Part shown: positions 1-8,152 of the stretch, one piece after another
Numbering within the stretch: position 1 is the first letter of the stretch
How the letters are laid out: every line of letters starts with the position of its first letter
Assembly: GCA_023228645.1 (NCBI GenBank)
Contig: JALOAT010000022.1
Coordinates: forward strand, 1 to 57,186
DNA: 57,186 nucleotides
From: Gammaproteobacteria bacterium
Lineage (GTDB): Bacteria > Pseudomonadota > Gammaproteobacteria > Thiohalomonadales > Thiohalomonadaceae
Direction of reading: 5' to 3'
Notes under the pieces: generated by a model
Seen by the model: the letters and a program-made list of their open reading frames with translations, nothing else
Told to the model about the DNA's origin: nothing
Databases searched by the model: none
Position numbers and translations under genes: made by a program

Positions 1-352
1 GTGACGGGCTCTTTGCCTTGTCCGATACCGGAACGACCGAGAGCCAATGCTAAAGAAAGAATTGTGGAGGTGTTGACACGGCGGGGCTCATAGAAGGTCA
101 CGTTGGCGTGCAGCGGCTACGTGACATCTTCAACGTGGCGCTACGCGCGAAGATTATTTTGGCGGGGGATTCCGTCCCCCTACGCCGGATTCATTCTTCG
201 AAATTCGTAGGTCATGTTGGCGCGTAGCGCCTACGTGACCTACGACGTTTGTTATCACCCGTACGAACGGTCTAAGGCCACGATGGTCTTCCGACTGCAC
301 CAGGGGAATCGCTGGCTGAGCCCGCTCCTGCAAAAATCCTCCGCCCCCGTGT
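1..352. repeat. Intergenic region with family-A palindromes downstream of nuoF
   Basis: No gene is visible. Two copies of the palindrome here called family A (core GTAGGTCACGTTGGCGCG... CTACGTGAC) lie near 96-130 and 205-245. Between them, near 147-186, is a short piece (gcgcgaagattatt, then a GGGGG/CCCCC stem) that also ends the long repeat at 56896-57146. Any nuoG would have to lie beyond the left edge, after this repeat cluster. Confidence 0.7.
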
Positions 353-1663
353 TCATGCTTTTCCCGCCAGATAGGAACACCGCCCCTCCCGCACATGACG
401 TTCGAATTCGTCACGGAACAGCGTGAGGCCGGTTTCCAGGGGCGCCATGGCGCCGGGGGCGAGGGCACAGAAGGTCTGACCGGGGCCGAGGGCGTCGACG
501 TGCTGGGCGAGGATTTCCAGGTCTTCCGGCCGCCCCCGCCCCGCTTCCAGGTCGAGCAACAACTGTTCGACCCAGGGCAGGCCGTCGCGACAAGGCGTGC
601 ACCAGCCGCAGGATTCCTGCGCAAAGAAATGCTGCAGGTTGTGCAGCACACCGATGGGACAGGTGCGATCGTCGTACACCATCACGGTGCCGGTGCCGAG
701 GCGCGAGCGGTACTGCTCGGGGGAATCGAAGTCCATGGGCACGTCCAAGTGCGCCGGTCCGAGAAAACCGGTGGACGCGCCGCCCGGTTGCACTGCGCGC
801 AGCGCGAAGCCGTTGCGCATGCCGGCGCCCTGTTCTTCGATGAGCACGCGCAGCGGCGTGCCCATGGGCCGTTCGCACCAGCCGGGCCGGTTCACCCGGC
901 CGCTGAGGGTGTAGAGCTTGGTGCCACCGTCCACCGCACCGCGCCGCGACGGTGGGCCAATGCCCAGCGCGCTGAACCAGTCCGCGCCGCGCGTGATGAT
1001 GTGCGGCACGTTGCAGAGGGTCTCCACGTTGTTGACCACCGTGGGCGCGCCCCACAGGCCCGCGGTGGTGGCGCGCGGCAGTGTGGCCCGCGGCACCGGG
1101 CGGCGCCCCTCCATGGCGTTGAGCAGCGCACTGGACTCGCCGCAGATGTACCGGCCCGCGCTCACGTGCAGATGCAGCGCGAACGACCAGCTGGAGCCGA
1201 GCACGTGGTCGCCGAGGTAGCCCGCGCGTTGCGCCTCGGCGAGCGCGGTGGCGAGGGCGCGCGCGGCCTGGCGGTACTCGTAGCGCAGGAAGATGTAACC
1301 GGTCTGCGCCTGCACCGCATAGGCCGCAATGGCCATGCCCTCGATAAGCTGATGGGGATCGCCTTCCATCAATACGCGATCCTTGAAGGCGCCGGGTTCC
1401 ATCTCGTCGGCGTTGGCGATCACGTAACGCGTGGCAGCGGCGTTCGCGGGGATCGATTTCCACTTGCGACCGGCGGGAAAACCCGCGCCGCCGCGCCCGC
1501 GCAGGTTGGCGCGATCCACTTCCGCCACCACGGCCTCCGGCGTCATGGTCGTGAGCGCCTTGCGCAGCCCGGCGTAACCGCCCGCGCGCTCGTATTCGGC
1601 CAAACTGAGCGGCGCGCCGTCGGCGCGGAAGCGGCCGGTCAGCGGGCGGTCATCCGCGCCCAT
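353..1663 (-). CDS. nuoF: NADH-quinone oxidoreductase subunit F (NADH/FMN-binding, 4Fe-4S N3)
   Basis: NuoF is the NADH-oxidising flavoprotein of the peripheral arm of complex I. The 436-residue product has the family's usual length. The glycine-rich FMN/NADH segment GRGGAGFPAGRKW is at residues 56-68, and the 4Fe-4S ligands C352, C355, C358 (ESCGWCTPC) and C399 are all present. I chose the ATG at 1663 because it gives the expected N-terminus; it overlaps the end of nuoE by 14 bp, so the two are probably translationally coupled. Longer in-frame starts would run far into nuoE. It is the last nuo gene visible: nuoG does not follow within 350 bp. Confidence 0.95.
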   Translation of the reverse strand: MGADDRPLTGRFRADGAPLSLAEYERAGGYAGLRKALTTMTPEAVVAEVDRANLRGRGGAGFPAGRKWKSIPANAAATRYVIANADEMEPGAFKDRVLMEGDPHQLIEGMAIAAYAVQAQTGYIFLRYEYRQAARALATALAEAQRAGYLGDHVLGSSWSFALHLHVSAGRYICGESSALLNAMEGRRPVPRATLPRATTAGLWGAPTVVNNVETLCNVPHIITRGADWFSALGIGPPSRRGAVDGGTKLYTLSGRVNRPGWCERPMGTPLRVLIEEQGAGMRNGFALRAVQPGGASTGFLGPAHLDVPMDFDSPEQYRSRLGTGTVMVYDDRTCPIGVLHNLQHFFAQESCGWCTPCRDGLPWVEQLLLDLEAGRGRPEDLEILAQHVDALGPGQTFCALAPGAMAPLETGLTLFRDEFERHVREGRCSYLAGKA

Positions 1664-2123
1664 GGCAATGTGCGAGCAAGGTATCGAGGCGCTGCGGCGT
1701 GATGTCGCCGTGCGGTTCGCCGTCCAGCAGCAGGGCGGGCGCGCAATGGCATTGCCCGAGACAGGGCGCCGGCAACAGCGTGAGCCTACCGTCCGGCGTG
1801 GTTTCGCCCGCGGCGCTGCCGTGATGTTCGCGCAGGTGCGCATAAACGGCCGGCGCGCCCTGCATCCAACACATCACGCCATCGCACAGGTGCAACACGT
1901 GCCGCCCCACGGGACGGCGGAAGATCTGGTTGTAAAAGGTGGCCACGCCGTCCAGTTCCGCAGCGCTCATGCCGAGCAGCTCGGCCAGCGCGTGCAACGC
2001 CTCGTCGGGCACGAAGCCGCGGTGGTTCTGCACGATGCGCAGCGCGTCCACGCAGGCGCCGCGCGGCGCGGCGTGACGTTTCAGTTCCTCGGTGATCTCC
2101 TCACGTTCCCGATCGCTCAGCAT
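1650..2123 (-). CDS. nuoE: NADH-quinone oxidoreductase subunit E (2Fe-2S N1a)
   Basis: NuoE is the thioredoxin-fold 2Fe-2S subunit that pairs with NuoF in the NADH dehydrogenase module. The product has 157 residues. The four cluster ligands are C80, C85, C121 and C125, in the patterns CDGVMC and CLGQC. The start ATG lies one base after the nuoCD stop, and the end overlaps nuoF, so the gene is embedded in a compact nuoCD-nuoE-nuoF transcript. Nothing in the sequence suggests damage. Confidence 0.95.
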   Translation of the reverse strand: MLSDREREEITEELKRHAAPRGACVDALRIVQNHRGFVPDEALHALAELLGMSAAELDGVATFYNQIFRRPVGRHVLHLCDGVMCWMQGAPAVYAHLREHHGSAAGETTPDGRLTLLPAPCLGQCHCAPALLLDGEPHGDITPQRLDTLLAHCHGRG

Positions 2124-2124
2124 G

Positions 2125-3855
2125 TCAGCGGTCCACGTCGGCCATGACGAAGTCGATGCTGCCGAGTATGGCCACCAGATCGGCCACCGTGAGCCCGCGA
2201 CACAGCCGGGGGATCATCTGCAAATGCGGAAACGACGGGGTGCGGATGCGCGCGCGATAGGGGCCGGTGCCGCCGTCGCTCACCAGGTAGTAGCTGTTGA
2301 TGCCCTTGGTCGCCTCCACCGGGACCTCCGCCTCGCCCGGCGGGATCACCGGCCCCCAGCTCACACCGAGGAAGTGATGGATGAGGGTCTCGATGTCCAC
2401 CATGGTGCGCTCCTTCATGGGCGGCGTGGCCAGCGGGTGCTCGGCCTTGTACGGACCCTCCGGCATGTTTTCCAGGCACTGGCGCACGATGCGCAGACTC
2501 TGGCGGATCTCCTGCGCGCGCACCACGCAGCGGTCGTAGGCGTCGCCGTTGGCGGCTACCGGCACCTCGAAGTCGAACTGATCGTAGCCCGCATAGGGTT
2601 GGCGCTTGCGCAGGTCGAAGGCGAGCCCGGTGGCGCGCAGGCCCGGACCGGTGACACCCCACTCCACCGCCGCCGCGGTGTCATAGGCGCCCACCCCCAC
2701 GGTGCGCGCCTTGACGATGGCGTTGTCGAGCACCAGGCGGTCGTACTCGTCCATGCGCGCCGGCAGGTAGTCCACGAACTCGCGCACCAGCCTGTCCCAG
2801 CCGCGCGGCAGGTCCTGGGCCACGCCGCCGATGCGAAACCAGTTGGGATGCATGCGCCCGCCGCACACCGCCTCGATGATGCCAAACAGACGTTCGCGAT
2901 CGGTGAACATGTAGAACACCGGCGAGAGCTGGCCGATGTCCTGGGCGAAGGTGCCGTAGAACACCAGGTGACTGGCGATGCGGAACAGCTCCGCCAGCAT
3001 GACGCGGATCACCTGGGCACGCGGCGGCACCTGAATGCCCGCCAGGCGCTCCACCGCAAGCAGGTAGGGCAGGTTGTTCATCACGCCGCCGAGATAATCG
3101 ACGCGGTCCGTGTAAGGGATGAAGGTGTGCCAACTCTGGCGCTCACCCATCTTCTCGGCGGCGCGGTGGTGATAGCCGATGTCCGGCACGGCATCGACGA
3201 TTTCCTCGCCGTCCAGTTGCAGCACGATGCGAAACACCCCGTGCACGCTGGGGTGGTTGGGACCGAGATTGAGAAACATGAAATCGCCGCCCGCATACTG
3301 GCGCGCCATGCCCCACTCCTCGGGGCGAAAGCGCAACATCTCCTGCTCGCGCGCCTGTTCTGCGTCGGACAGGGTGAATACGCCGCGCTCCGTGGCACGG
3401 CACGGGTATTCCTTGCGCAGCGGATGACCCTCCCACCAGGGCGGCAACAGCAGGCGTCGCAGGTGCGGGTGACCGTCGAAGCTCACGCCGAACATGTCGA
3501 AGGCCTCGCGTTCGTACCAGTTCGCGGCCGGCCACAGGTCGACGACGCTGGGCGCGCGCAAAGCCGTATTAAACAGCGGCAGCTTCAGGCGCACGCCGGC
3601 CGCATGTGTCAGCGACAGCAGGTGATAGACCAGGGTGAAATCGCTGTCCGGTTGTCCCGCACGATGATCGCGGCGGCGTTCATCGATCACCGTGAGGTCA
3701 TAAAGCATGGGGAAGCCTAGCTTGAGGCCGGCGAGCACCGCGCGCAGTTGTTCCCGGGTCAACCAGAAGGTGGGAATGTCATCGGCCGTCGCCTGTGCCG
3801 AAGCCGGGGCACCGGCGAACTCGGCCATCGCTGCCTCGAGATTCATCGCATCCAT
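2125..3855 (-). CDS. nuoC: NADH-quinone oxidoreductase subunit C/D fusion
   Basis: This 576-residue fusion of the 30-kDa (NuoC) and 49-kDa (NuoD) subunits forms the quinone-proximal part of the peripheral arm. The N-terminal ~180 residues are NuoC-like, with the signature region around WYEREAFDMFGVSFDGHP. The remainder is NuoD, starting near FMFLNLGPNHPSVHGVFR, with the conserved stretch IGYHHRAAEKMGERQSWHTF. The C/D fusion is the arrangement of E. coli and Pseudomonas. A TTG lies upstream at 3876, but the ATG at 3855 sits 8 bases after a GAGG ribosome-binding site and is preferred. A 227-bp gap with an inverted repeat separates it from nuoB, which is unusual for this operon. Confidence 0.94.
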   Translation of the reverse strand: MDAMNLEAAMAEFAGAPASAQATADDIPTFWLTREQLRAVLAGLKLGFPMLYDLTVIDERRRDHRAGQPDSDFTLVYHLLSLTHAAGVRLKLPLFNTALRAPSVVDLWPAANWYEREAFDMFGVSFDGHPHLRRLLLPPWWEGHPLRKEYPCRATERGVFTLSDAEQAREQEMLRFRPEEWGMARQYAGGDFMFLNLGPNHPSVHGVFRIVLQLDGEEIVDAVPDIGYHHRAAEKMGERQSWHTFIPYTDRVDYLGGVMNNLPYLLAVERLAGIQVPPRAQVIRVMLAELFRIASHLVFYGTFAQDIGQLSPVFYMFTDRERLFGIIEAVCGGRMHPNWFRIGGVAQDLPRGWDRLVREFVDYLPARMDEYDRLVLDNAIVKARTVGVGAYDTAAAVEWGVTGPGLRATGLAFDLRKRQPYAGYDQFDFEVPVAANGDAYDRCVVRAQEIRQSLRIVRQCLENMPEGPYKAEHPLATPPMKERTMVDIETLIHHFLGVSWGPVIPPGEAEVPVEATKGINSYYLVSDGGTGPYRARIRTPSFPHLQMIPRLCRGLTVADLVAILGSIDFVMADVDR

Positions 3856-4082
3856 GACGAAGACCTCGCCTCCCAAAGGGCTGTCCCTTGGTCACATCTT
3901 GCGCGCACACTCCCTCTCCCTCCGGGAGCCCGGAGGGAGAGGGGACTTGCTATTGAGTTCAACGTCTATGCGCACCATCTTCCTCGTGAAAATGTGACCA
4001 AGGAACAGCTTGATTACTGGGTTCAAGAACGCTTCATCACGGGTTTTCCAACGATAATCTCGGCGACCTTCACTCCCCGCGT
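3856..4082. repeat. 130-bp inverted-repeat element in the nuoB-nuoCD gap
   Basis: The 18-bp arm GCTGTCCCTTGGTCACAT (3880-3897) recurs inverted at 3992-4009 with one mismatch, bounding a 130-bp unit. The interior carries a second palindrome (CCCTCTCCCTCCGGG, then its complement) near 3910-3945, a type also seen near 9817-9850 and 23709-23745. This looks like a small mobile or MITE-like insertion within the operon, but I see no clear target duplication. No gene is supported here. Confidence 0.55.
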
Positions 4083-4700
4083 TCAGACTTCATCCGGCCC
4101 CGGCAGATCGGTGGCGCGCAGGCGCGCCGGGCTCAGCAGGTCGCGTCGGCTTGGCCGCGGCGCGGGCTCGGCCCCGCGCGGCCCCACGTGCCACGACAAC
4201 GGCCGGCGCTCGCTGCCCACCGCCTCCTGCAACAGCAGCAGGCCTTCCAGCAACGCCTCCGGACGCGGCGGGCAGCCTTCCACGTACACATCCACGGGCA
4301 GAAAGGTGTCGACGCCCTGCACCACGCTGTACACGTCGTACATGCCGCCGGAGTTGGCGCACGAGCCCATGGAGATGACCCAGCGCGGCTCCAGCATCTG
4401 TTCGTACAGCCGGCGGATCACCGGGGCCATCTTGTTGAACACCGTGCCGGCGATGACCATCACGTCCGCCTCGCGGGGGCTGGCGCGCAACACCTCGGAA
4501 CCGAAGCGCGCGATGTCGAAGCGGCTGGTGAAGCTGGTGGCCATTTCCACGTAACAGCAGGACAGGCCGAAGTTGAACGGCCACATGGAATTCTTGCGGC
4601 CCCAGGCCACCAGATCCGCGAGACCCGCCAGCAGCACACTGCGACCGACGCCTTGGTCGAGTCCGGCGGCGATGGTTACGGGCGTGAGCGTCCAGTGCAT
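4083..4700 (-). CDS. nuoB: NADH-quinone oxidoreductase subunit B (4Fe-4S N2)
   Basis: NuoB carries cluster N2, the last electron donor before quinone. The 205-residue product contains the tandem-cysteine ligand pair C48-C49 (FGLSCCYVEM), C114 (MGSCANSGG) and C143 (EGCPPRPEA). The sequence between them is nearly invariant for the family. The start ATG at 4700 shares bases with the nuoA stop (ATGA overlap). The C-terminal tail past ~165 is rich in Arg and Pro, and ends with the LPGPDEV tail type of the E. coli/Pseudomonas NuoB group. Confidence 0.96.
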   Translation of the reverse strand: MHWTLTPVTIAAGLDQGVGRSVLLAGLADLVAWGRKNSMWPFNFGLSCCYVEMATSFTSRFDIARFGSEVLRASPREADVMVIAGTVFNKMAPVIRRLYEQMLEPRWVISMGSCANSGGMYDVYSVVQGVDTFLPVDVYVEGCPPRPEALLEGLLLLQEAVGSERRPLSWHVGPRGAEPAPRPSRRDLLSPARLRATDLPGPDEV

Positions 4701-5062
4701 CAATCGCTCCTTTTTCGCAGACTGACCCAGTCCAGCGCCCCCACGCGCCACAGGTAGACGAGCCCGCCGAGCAATAAAATCAGAAAGAGCGCCACCTCGT
4801 AGAAACCGAGCCTGCCCACCTCGCGTGCCGCTACCGCCCAGGCCAGCACGAAGGCGGTCTCCAATTCGAAAATCACGAAGAACACGGCGATCAGGTAAAA
4901 CCGCACGGACATGCGCAGGCGCGCATCGGTAACCACTGCGATGCCCGATTCGAACGGCTGGTCGGTCTGCGGCCCGCGCTGGCGTTCGCCGAGCAGCCAC
5001 GACAGCCACAGCATGGCGGCGAGCATCAGCACGACCAGCACCGCATAGACGAACAGTTCCAT
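4700..5062 (-). CDS. nuoA: NADH-quinone oxidoreductase subunit A (membrane)
   Basis: NuoA is the small membrane subunit that joins the two arms of complex I. The 120-residue product has three predicted membrane helices: near 3-25, 57-80 (RFYLIAVFFVIFELETAFVL, with the conserved acidic residues) and 88-108. It is the first gene of the nuo transcript. The 99-bp region upstream, shared with the divergent phospholipase gene, should contain its promoter, though I could not pick a convincing -35/-10 pair. The stop overlaps the nuoB start. Confidence 0.95.
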   Translation of the reverse strand: MELFVYAVLVVLMLAAMLWLSWLLGERQRGPQTDQPFESGIAVVTDARLRMSVRFYLIAVFFVIFELETAFVLAWAVAAREVGRLGFYEVALFLILLLGGLVYLWRVGALDWVSLRKRSD

Positions 5063-5176
5063 TCCAGGTCCCCGGCGCGGCAGGAAGTTCGTGATGCAGG
5101 CGAGAGAGTTTAGGCTCTAGATTATCAAGGTAGCCAAGGCCGTCACCGACGCCATCGGACTGTGCACCCAGGCACG

Positions 5177-7309
5177 ATGCCCCCAAATCCCGTACTGGAT
5201 CCCGGCCGCAACTGCTGGCGCGTCGAACGCGCCGACCGGCTGGCGTTCCTGGTGGACGGCGATGCGTACTTCCGCAGCGTGCGCAATGCCCTGTTGCAGG
5301 CTCGCCATGCCGTGTACATCCTGGGCTGGGACATCGATTCGCGGCTACGACTCACGCCGCCGGGCGAACAGGACGGTTATCCAAAACCCCTGGGTGACTT
5401 CCTCAACGCGCTGGTGCGACGTCACCACGACCTGCACATCCACGTGCTGGTGTGGGACTTCGCCATGATCTACGCGCTCGACCGCGAATGGATGCCGGTC
5501 TACCGCCTGGCCTGGCAGGGCCATCCACGTCTGCATTTCCACATGGACGGTCGCCATCCGGCGGGCGGTTCGCAGCACCAGAAGATCGTGGTCATCGACG
5601 ACCGTGCGGCGTTCCTCGGCGGCATGGACTTGTCCAAGTGGCGCTGGGATACGCCGGAACACCGCCCGCGCGATCCGCGCCGGCGCGGCCCGGAAGGTCA
5701 TCTCTATCCGCCCTATCACGACGTCCAGGTGCTGGTGAGCGGTGCGGCAGCGGCGGCACTCGGCGAACTGGCCCGCGAACGCTGGTGGCGGGCGACCGGG
5801 CAACGCCTCGCACCGCCACGGCGCCGCGAAGCGGTGTGGCCTGCGGGCGTGACCGCGGACCTCAGCGGCGTGGACCTGGGCATCGCGCGCACCCTGCCCC
5901 GCTACAACGGCTGGGACGAGGTGCGTGAAGTGGAGCGCCTTTACGCGGACAGCATCCGCGCGGCACGGCGCTTCATCTACGTGGAGAACCAATACTTCAC
6001 GTCCACGCACATCCGCGACCTCCTGGCGGAACGCCTGGCGGACGACCACGGCCCCGAGGTCGTGCTGGTGCTGCCCAAGCGTTCCGACGGCTGGCTCGAA
6101 CAGCACACCATGGACGTGCTGCGCAAGCGTGTGCTCGACGAGCTGCGCGCGGCGGATCGTCATCACCGCCTCGCCGTGTACTACCCGGACCATCCCGAGG
6201 TGGACCCGCACTACATCAACGTCCACGACAAAGTCATGGTCATCGACGATGATCTGCTGCGCATCGGTTCGGCCAACCTCAGCAACCGTTCCATGGGCCT
6301 CGATTCGGAGTGCGACCTGGCCTTGGAAGCCCGTGGCGATCCCCTCGCCAGCGCGCAGATCGCCAATTTCCGCAACCGCCTGCTGGCGGAACACCTGGAG
6401 ACCTCGCCCGAGATCATCGCCGATGCGCTGGTGCGCGAGGGCTCGCTGCTGCGCGCCATCGACGGTCTGCGCCGCCCCGGCCGCACGCTCATGCCCCTCG
6501 ACACCGCGCTCGCACCGGATGCGCGCTGGGCCCACGACGTCCCCCTGGTGGACCCCGAACAGCCCATGCAGGCCGAGGCGCTGGTCCGGCACTTCATCGA
6601 CGAGGAGGAGCGCGTGCCGGCGCGGCGCCACCTCACACGCAACATCATTCTGCTGACATTGCTCCTGCTGTTCGCGCTGGCCTGGCGCTTCACGCCGCTG
6701 CGCGAGTATCTGGACGTGCGGACGCTGCTCGCTTCCATTCACGCCCTGCGTGACTTGCCCGCTGCGCCGCTGCTCACCATCGCCGGCTTCGTGCTCGGCG
6801 GGCTGGTCTCCGCGCCGGTCACCGTGCTGGTGGTGATCGCCATCATCGCCTTCGGCCCCCTGGAAGGTTATGTGTACGCGCTGACCGGCAGCATGCTGAG
6901 CGCGTTCGCCACCTACGGGCTGGGCGAATGGCTGGGCGGCGACCTGGTGCGCCGCTTCGCCGGTCAGCGCATCAACCGCCTGAGCCAGCGCCTCGCCGAA
7001 CGGGGTGTGCTGGCGGTGGCCGTGGTGCGCTTTTTGCCCATCGCGCCGTTTTCCATCGTCAACATGGTCGCCGGCGCATCCCACATTCGCTTCCGCGATT
7101 TCGCCCTCGGCACCCTCATCGGCATGGCGCCGGGTATGGCCGCCATTTCGGTGTTCGTGGACCGCATCACCGCCAGCCTGGAAGATCCGGCACCGCTGAA
7201 CCTGTTCGCGCTGGTAGGTGTGGCCCTGGTCATCGCCCTGGCGGCGTATGCGCTGCGCCGCCTGCTGCGTCGGCGTACCCATGAGCAGGACGCGGACACA
7301 TCGCAATGA
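5177..7309 (+). CDS. Phospholipase D-family protein fused to a VTT (DedA/TVP38) membrane domain
   Basis: The protein has about 710 residues. The N-terminal ~480 hold two HKD half-sites, HQKIVVIDDRAAFLGGMD and HDKVMVIDDDLLRIGSANLS, as in cardiolipin synthases and bacterial phospholipases D. The C-terminal ~220 residues are hydrophobic with several membrane segments. They resemble the VTT/TVP38 domain (AFATYGLGEWLGGDLVRR, then RFLPIAPFSIVNMVAGA), a family now linked to lipid scrambling. It probably acts on phospholipids at the inner membrane. A GTG at 5162 would add five residues; neither start has a strong ribosome-binding site. The overlap with the next gene recalls the clsB-ybhP pair of E. 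coli. Confidence 0.88.
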   Translation: MPPNPVLDPGRNCWRVERADRLAFLVDGDAYFRSVRNALLQARHAVYILGWDIDSRLRLTPPGEQDGYPKPLGDFLNALVRRHHDLHIHVLVWDFAMIYALDREWMPVYRLAWQGHPRLHFHMDGRHPAGGSQHQKIVVIDDRAAFLGGMDLSKWRWDTPEHRPRDPRRRGPEGHLYPPYHDVQVLVSGAAAAALGELARERWWRATGQRLAPPRRREAVWPAGVTADLSGVDLGIARTLPRYNGWDEVREVERLYADSIRAARRFIYVENQYFTSTHIRDLLAERLADDHGPEVVLVLPKRSDGWLEQHTMDVLRKRVLDELRAADRHHRLAVYYPDHPEVDPHYINVHDKVMVIDDDLLRIGSANLSNRSMGLDSECDLALEARGDPLASAQIANFRNRLLAEHLETSPEIIADALVREGSLLRAIDGLRRPGRTLMPLDTALAPDARWAHDVPLVDPEQPMQAEALVRHFIDEEERVPARRHLTRNIILLTLLLLFALAWRFTPLREYLDVRTLLASIHALRDLPAAPLLTIAGFVLGGLVSAPVTVLVVIAIIAFGPLEGYVYALTGSMLSAFATYGLGEWLGGDLVRRFAGQRINRLSQRLAERGVLAVAVVRFLPIAPFSIVNMVAGASHIRFRDFALGTLIGMAPGMAAISVFVDRITASLEDPAPLNLFALVGVALVIALAAYALRRLLRRRTHEQDADTSQ

Positions 7310-8013
7310 ACATCGTGCTCGCCAGTTACAACATCCATCGCTGCATCGGCATGGATGGACGTTACGACATCGAGCGCGTCATCGAGGTCATTCGCGGACT
7401 CGACGCGGACGTGATCGCCTTGCAGGAAGTGGGCTTTCCCCGCGGCGGCCCCGGCGCCGATCTGCTCGATCTCATCGCCCACGAGACCGGTACCACGCCC
7501 ATCGCCGGGCCGACCCTCTACGCCGAGACCGGCCACTACGGCAACGCCTTGCTCACACGCGCCGAGATCCTGGCCGTGCGTCGCTTCAATCTGGCGCAGA
7601 CCGGCCGCGAACCACGCGGCGCGCTGGACGTGGACCTCGCCTGCAAGGGGATGCGCTTTCAGGTGGTGGCCACCCACCTCGGCCTGGCGCCCTTCGAGCG
7701 ACGCAATCAGATCCGCCGCCTGCTCACCCTGTTCCACGGCGGGGGAAGTCCGGCGGCGCTGCTCGGGGATTTCAATGAGTGGTTGCCCTGGGGAAGGCCG
7801 CTGCGCTGGATGCACCGCTTCTTCGGACGGCCGCCGGCGCCCGCCACCTTTCCCGCGATCTTCCCCGTGCTGTCGCTGGATCGCGTGTGGGTCCACCCGC
7901 TGCGCGCGCTGCGCGCCATCGAAGCCATCAAGACCCGCCTCACATGCCAGGCCTCCGACCACGTGCCGGTGCGCGCACGGGTGGAATGGATGGAGGAGGG
8001 TCCTCGCGGCTGA
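7306..8013 (+). CDS. Endonuclease/exonuclease/phosphatase (EEP) family hydrolase, YbhP-like
   Basis: This 235-residue protein has the EEP fold of magnesium-dependent phosphodiesterases. The first strand SYNIHRC, the catalytic ALQEVG glutamate near residue 42, the LLGDFNEW aspartate-asparagine motif near 150 and the C-terminal SDHVPV histidine are all present. The ATG overlaps the stop of the phospholipase D gene (ATGA), so they form a two-gene operon. In E. coli the cardiolipin synthase ClsB is encoded next to the EEP protein YbhP, so a role in membrane lipid metabolism is plausible; the substrate cannot be told from sequence. Confidence 0.88.
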   Translation: MNIVLASYNIHRCIGMDGRYDIERVIEVIRGLDADVIALQEVGFPRGGPGADLLDLIAHETGTTPIAGPTLYAETGHYGNALLTRAEILAVRRFNLAQTGREPRGALDVDLACKGMRFQVVATHLGLAPFERRNQIRRLLTLFHGGGSPAALLGDFNEWLPWGRPLRWMHRFFGRPPAPATFPAIFPVLSLDRVWVHPLRALRAIEAIKTRLTCQASDHVPVRARVEWMEEGPRG

Positions 8014-8021
8014 AGAAAAAA

Positions 8022-8152
8022 CCCAACGCAGAGGCGCAGAGGCACAGAGAACACAGAGGGATGAAATGTGGGTTACCTTCGTCGGGCATTATTCCAGTTA
8101 AGGAAATCATTTCTCCTCGGCGTTCTCTGTGTCTCTGCGCCTCTGTGTTGAA
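8022..8152. repeat. Family-C inverted repeat (GCAGAGGCGCAGAGG type)
   Basis: The left arm CAACGCAGAGGCGCAGAGGC (about 8024-8060) is matched by the complement CTCTGTGTCTCTGCGCCTCT (about 8116-8150), with a ~55-bp loop. The same family recurs at 40988-41070 and 52062-52150. It separates convergent genes here and could act as a terminator in both directions. The right arm lies inside the 3' end of the next coding sequence. Confidence 0.8.

Noticed and set aside
2092..3720. A 542-codon open frame on the plus strand opposite nuoCD
   Set aside because: It is the complement of a strongly conserved gene. Its translation is low-complexity His/Arg/Ala sequence of the kind produced by GC-rich antisense frames.
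5345..7306. A 653-codon open frame opposite the phospholipase D-VTT gene
   Set aside because: An antisense shadow of a gene with clear HKD motifs. The composition is dominated by His, Gln and Arg, with no recognisable domain.
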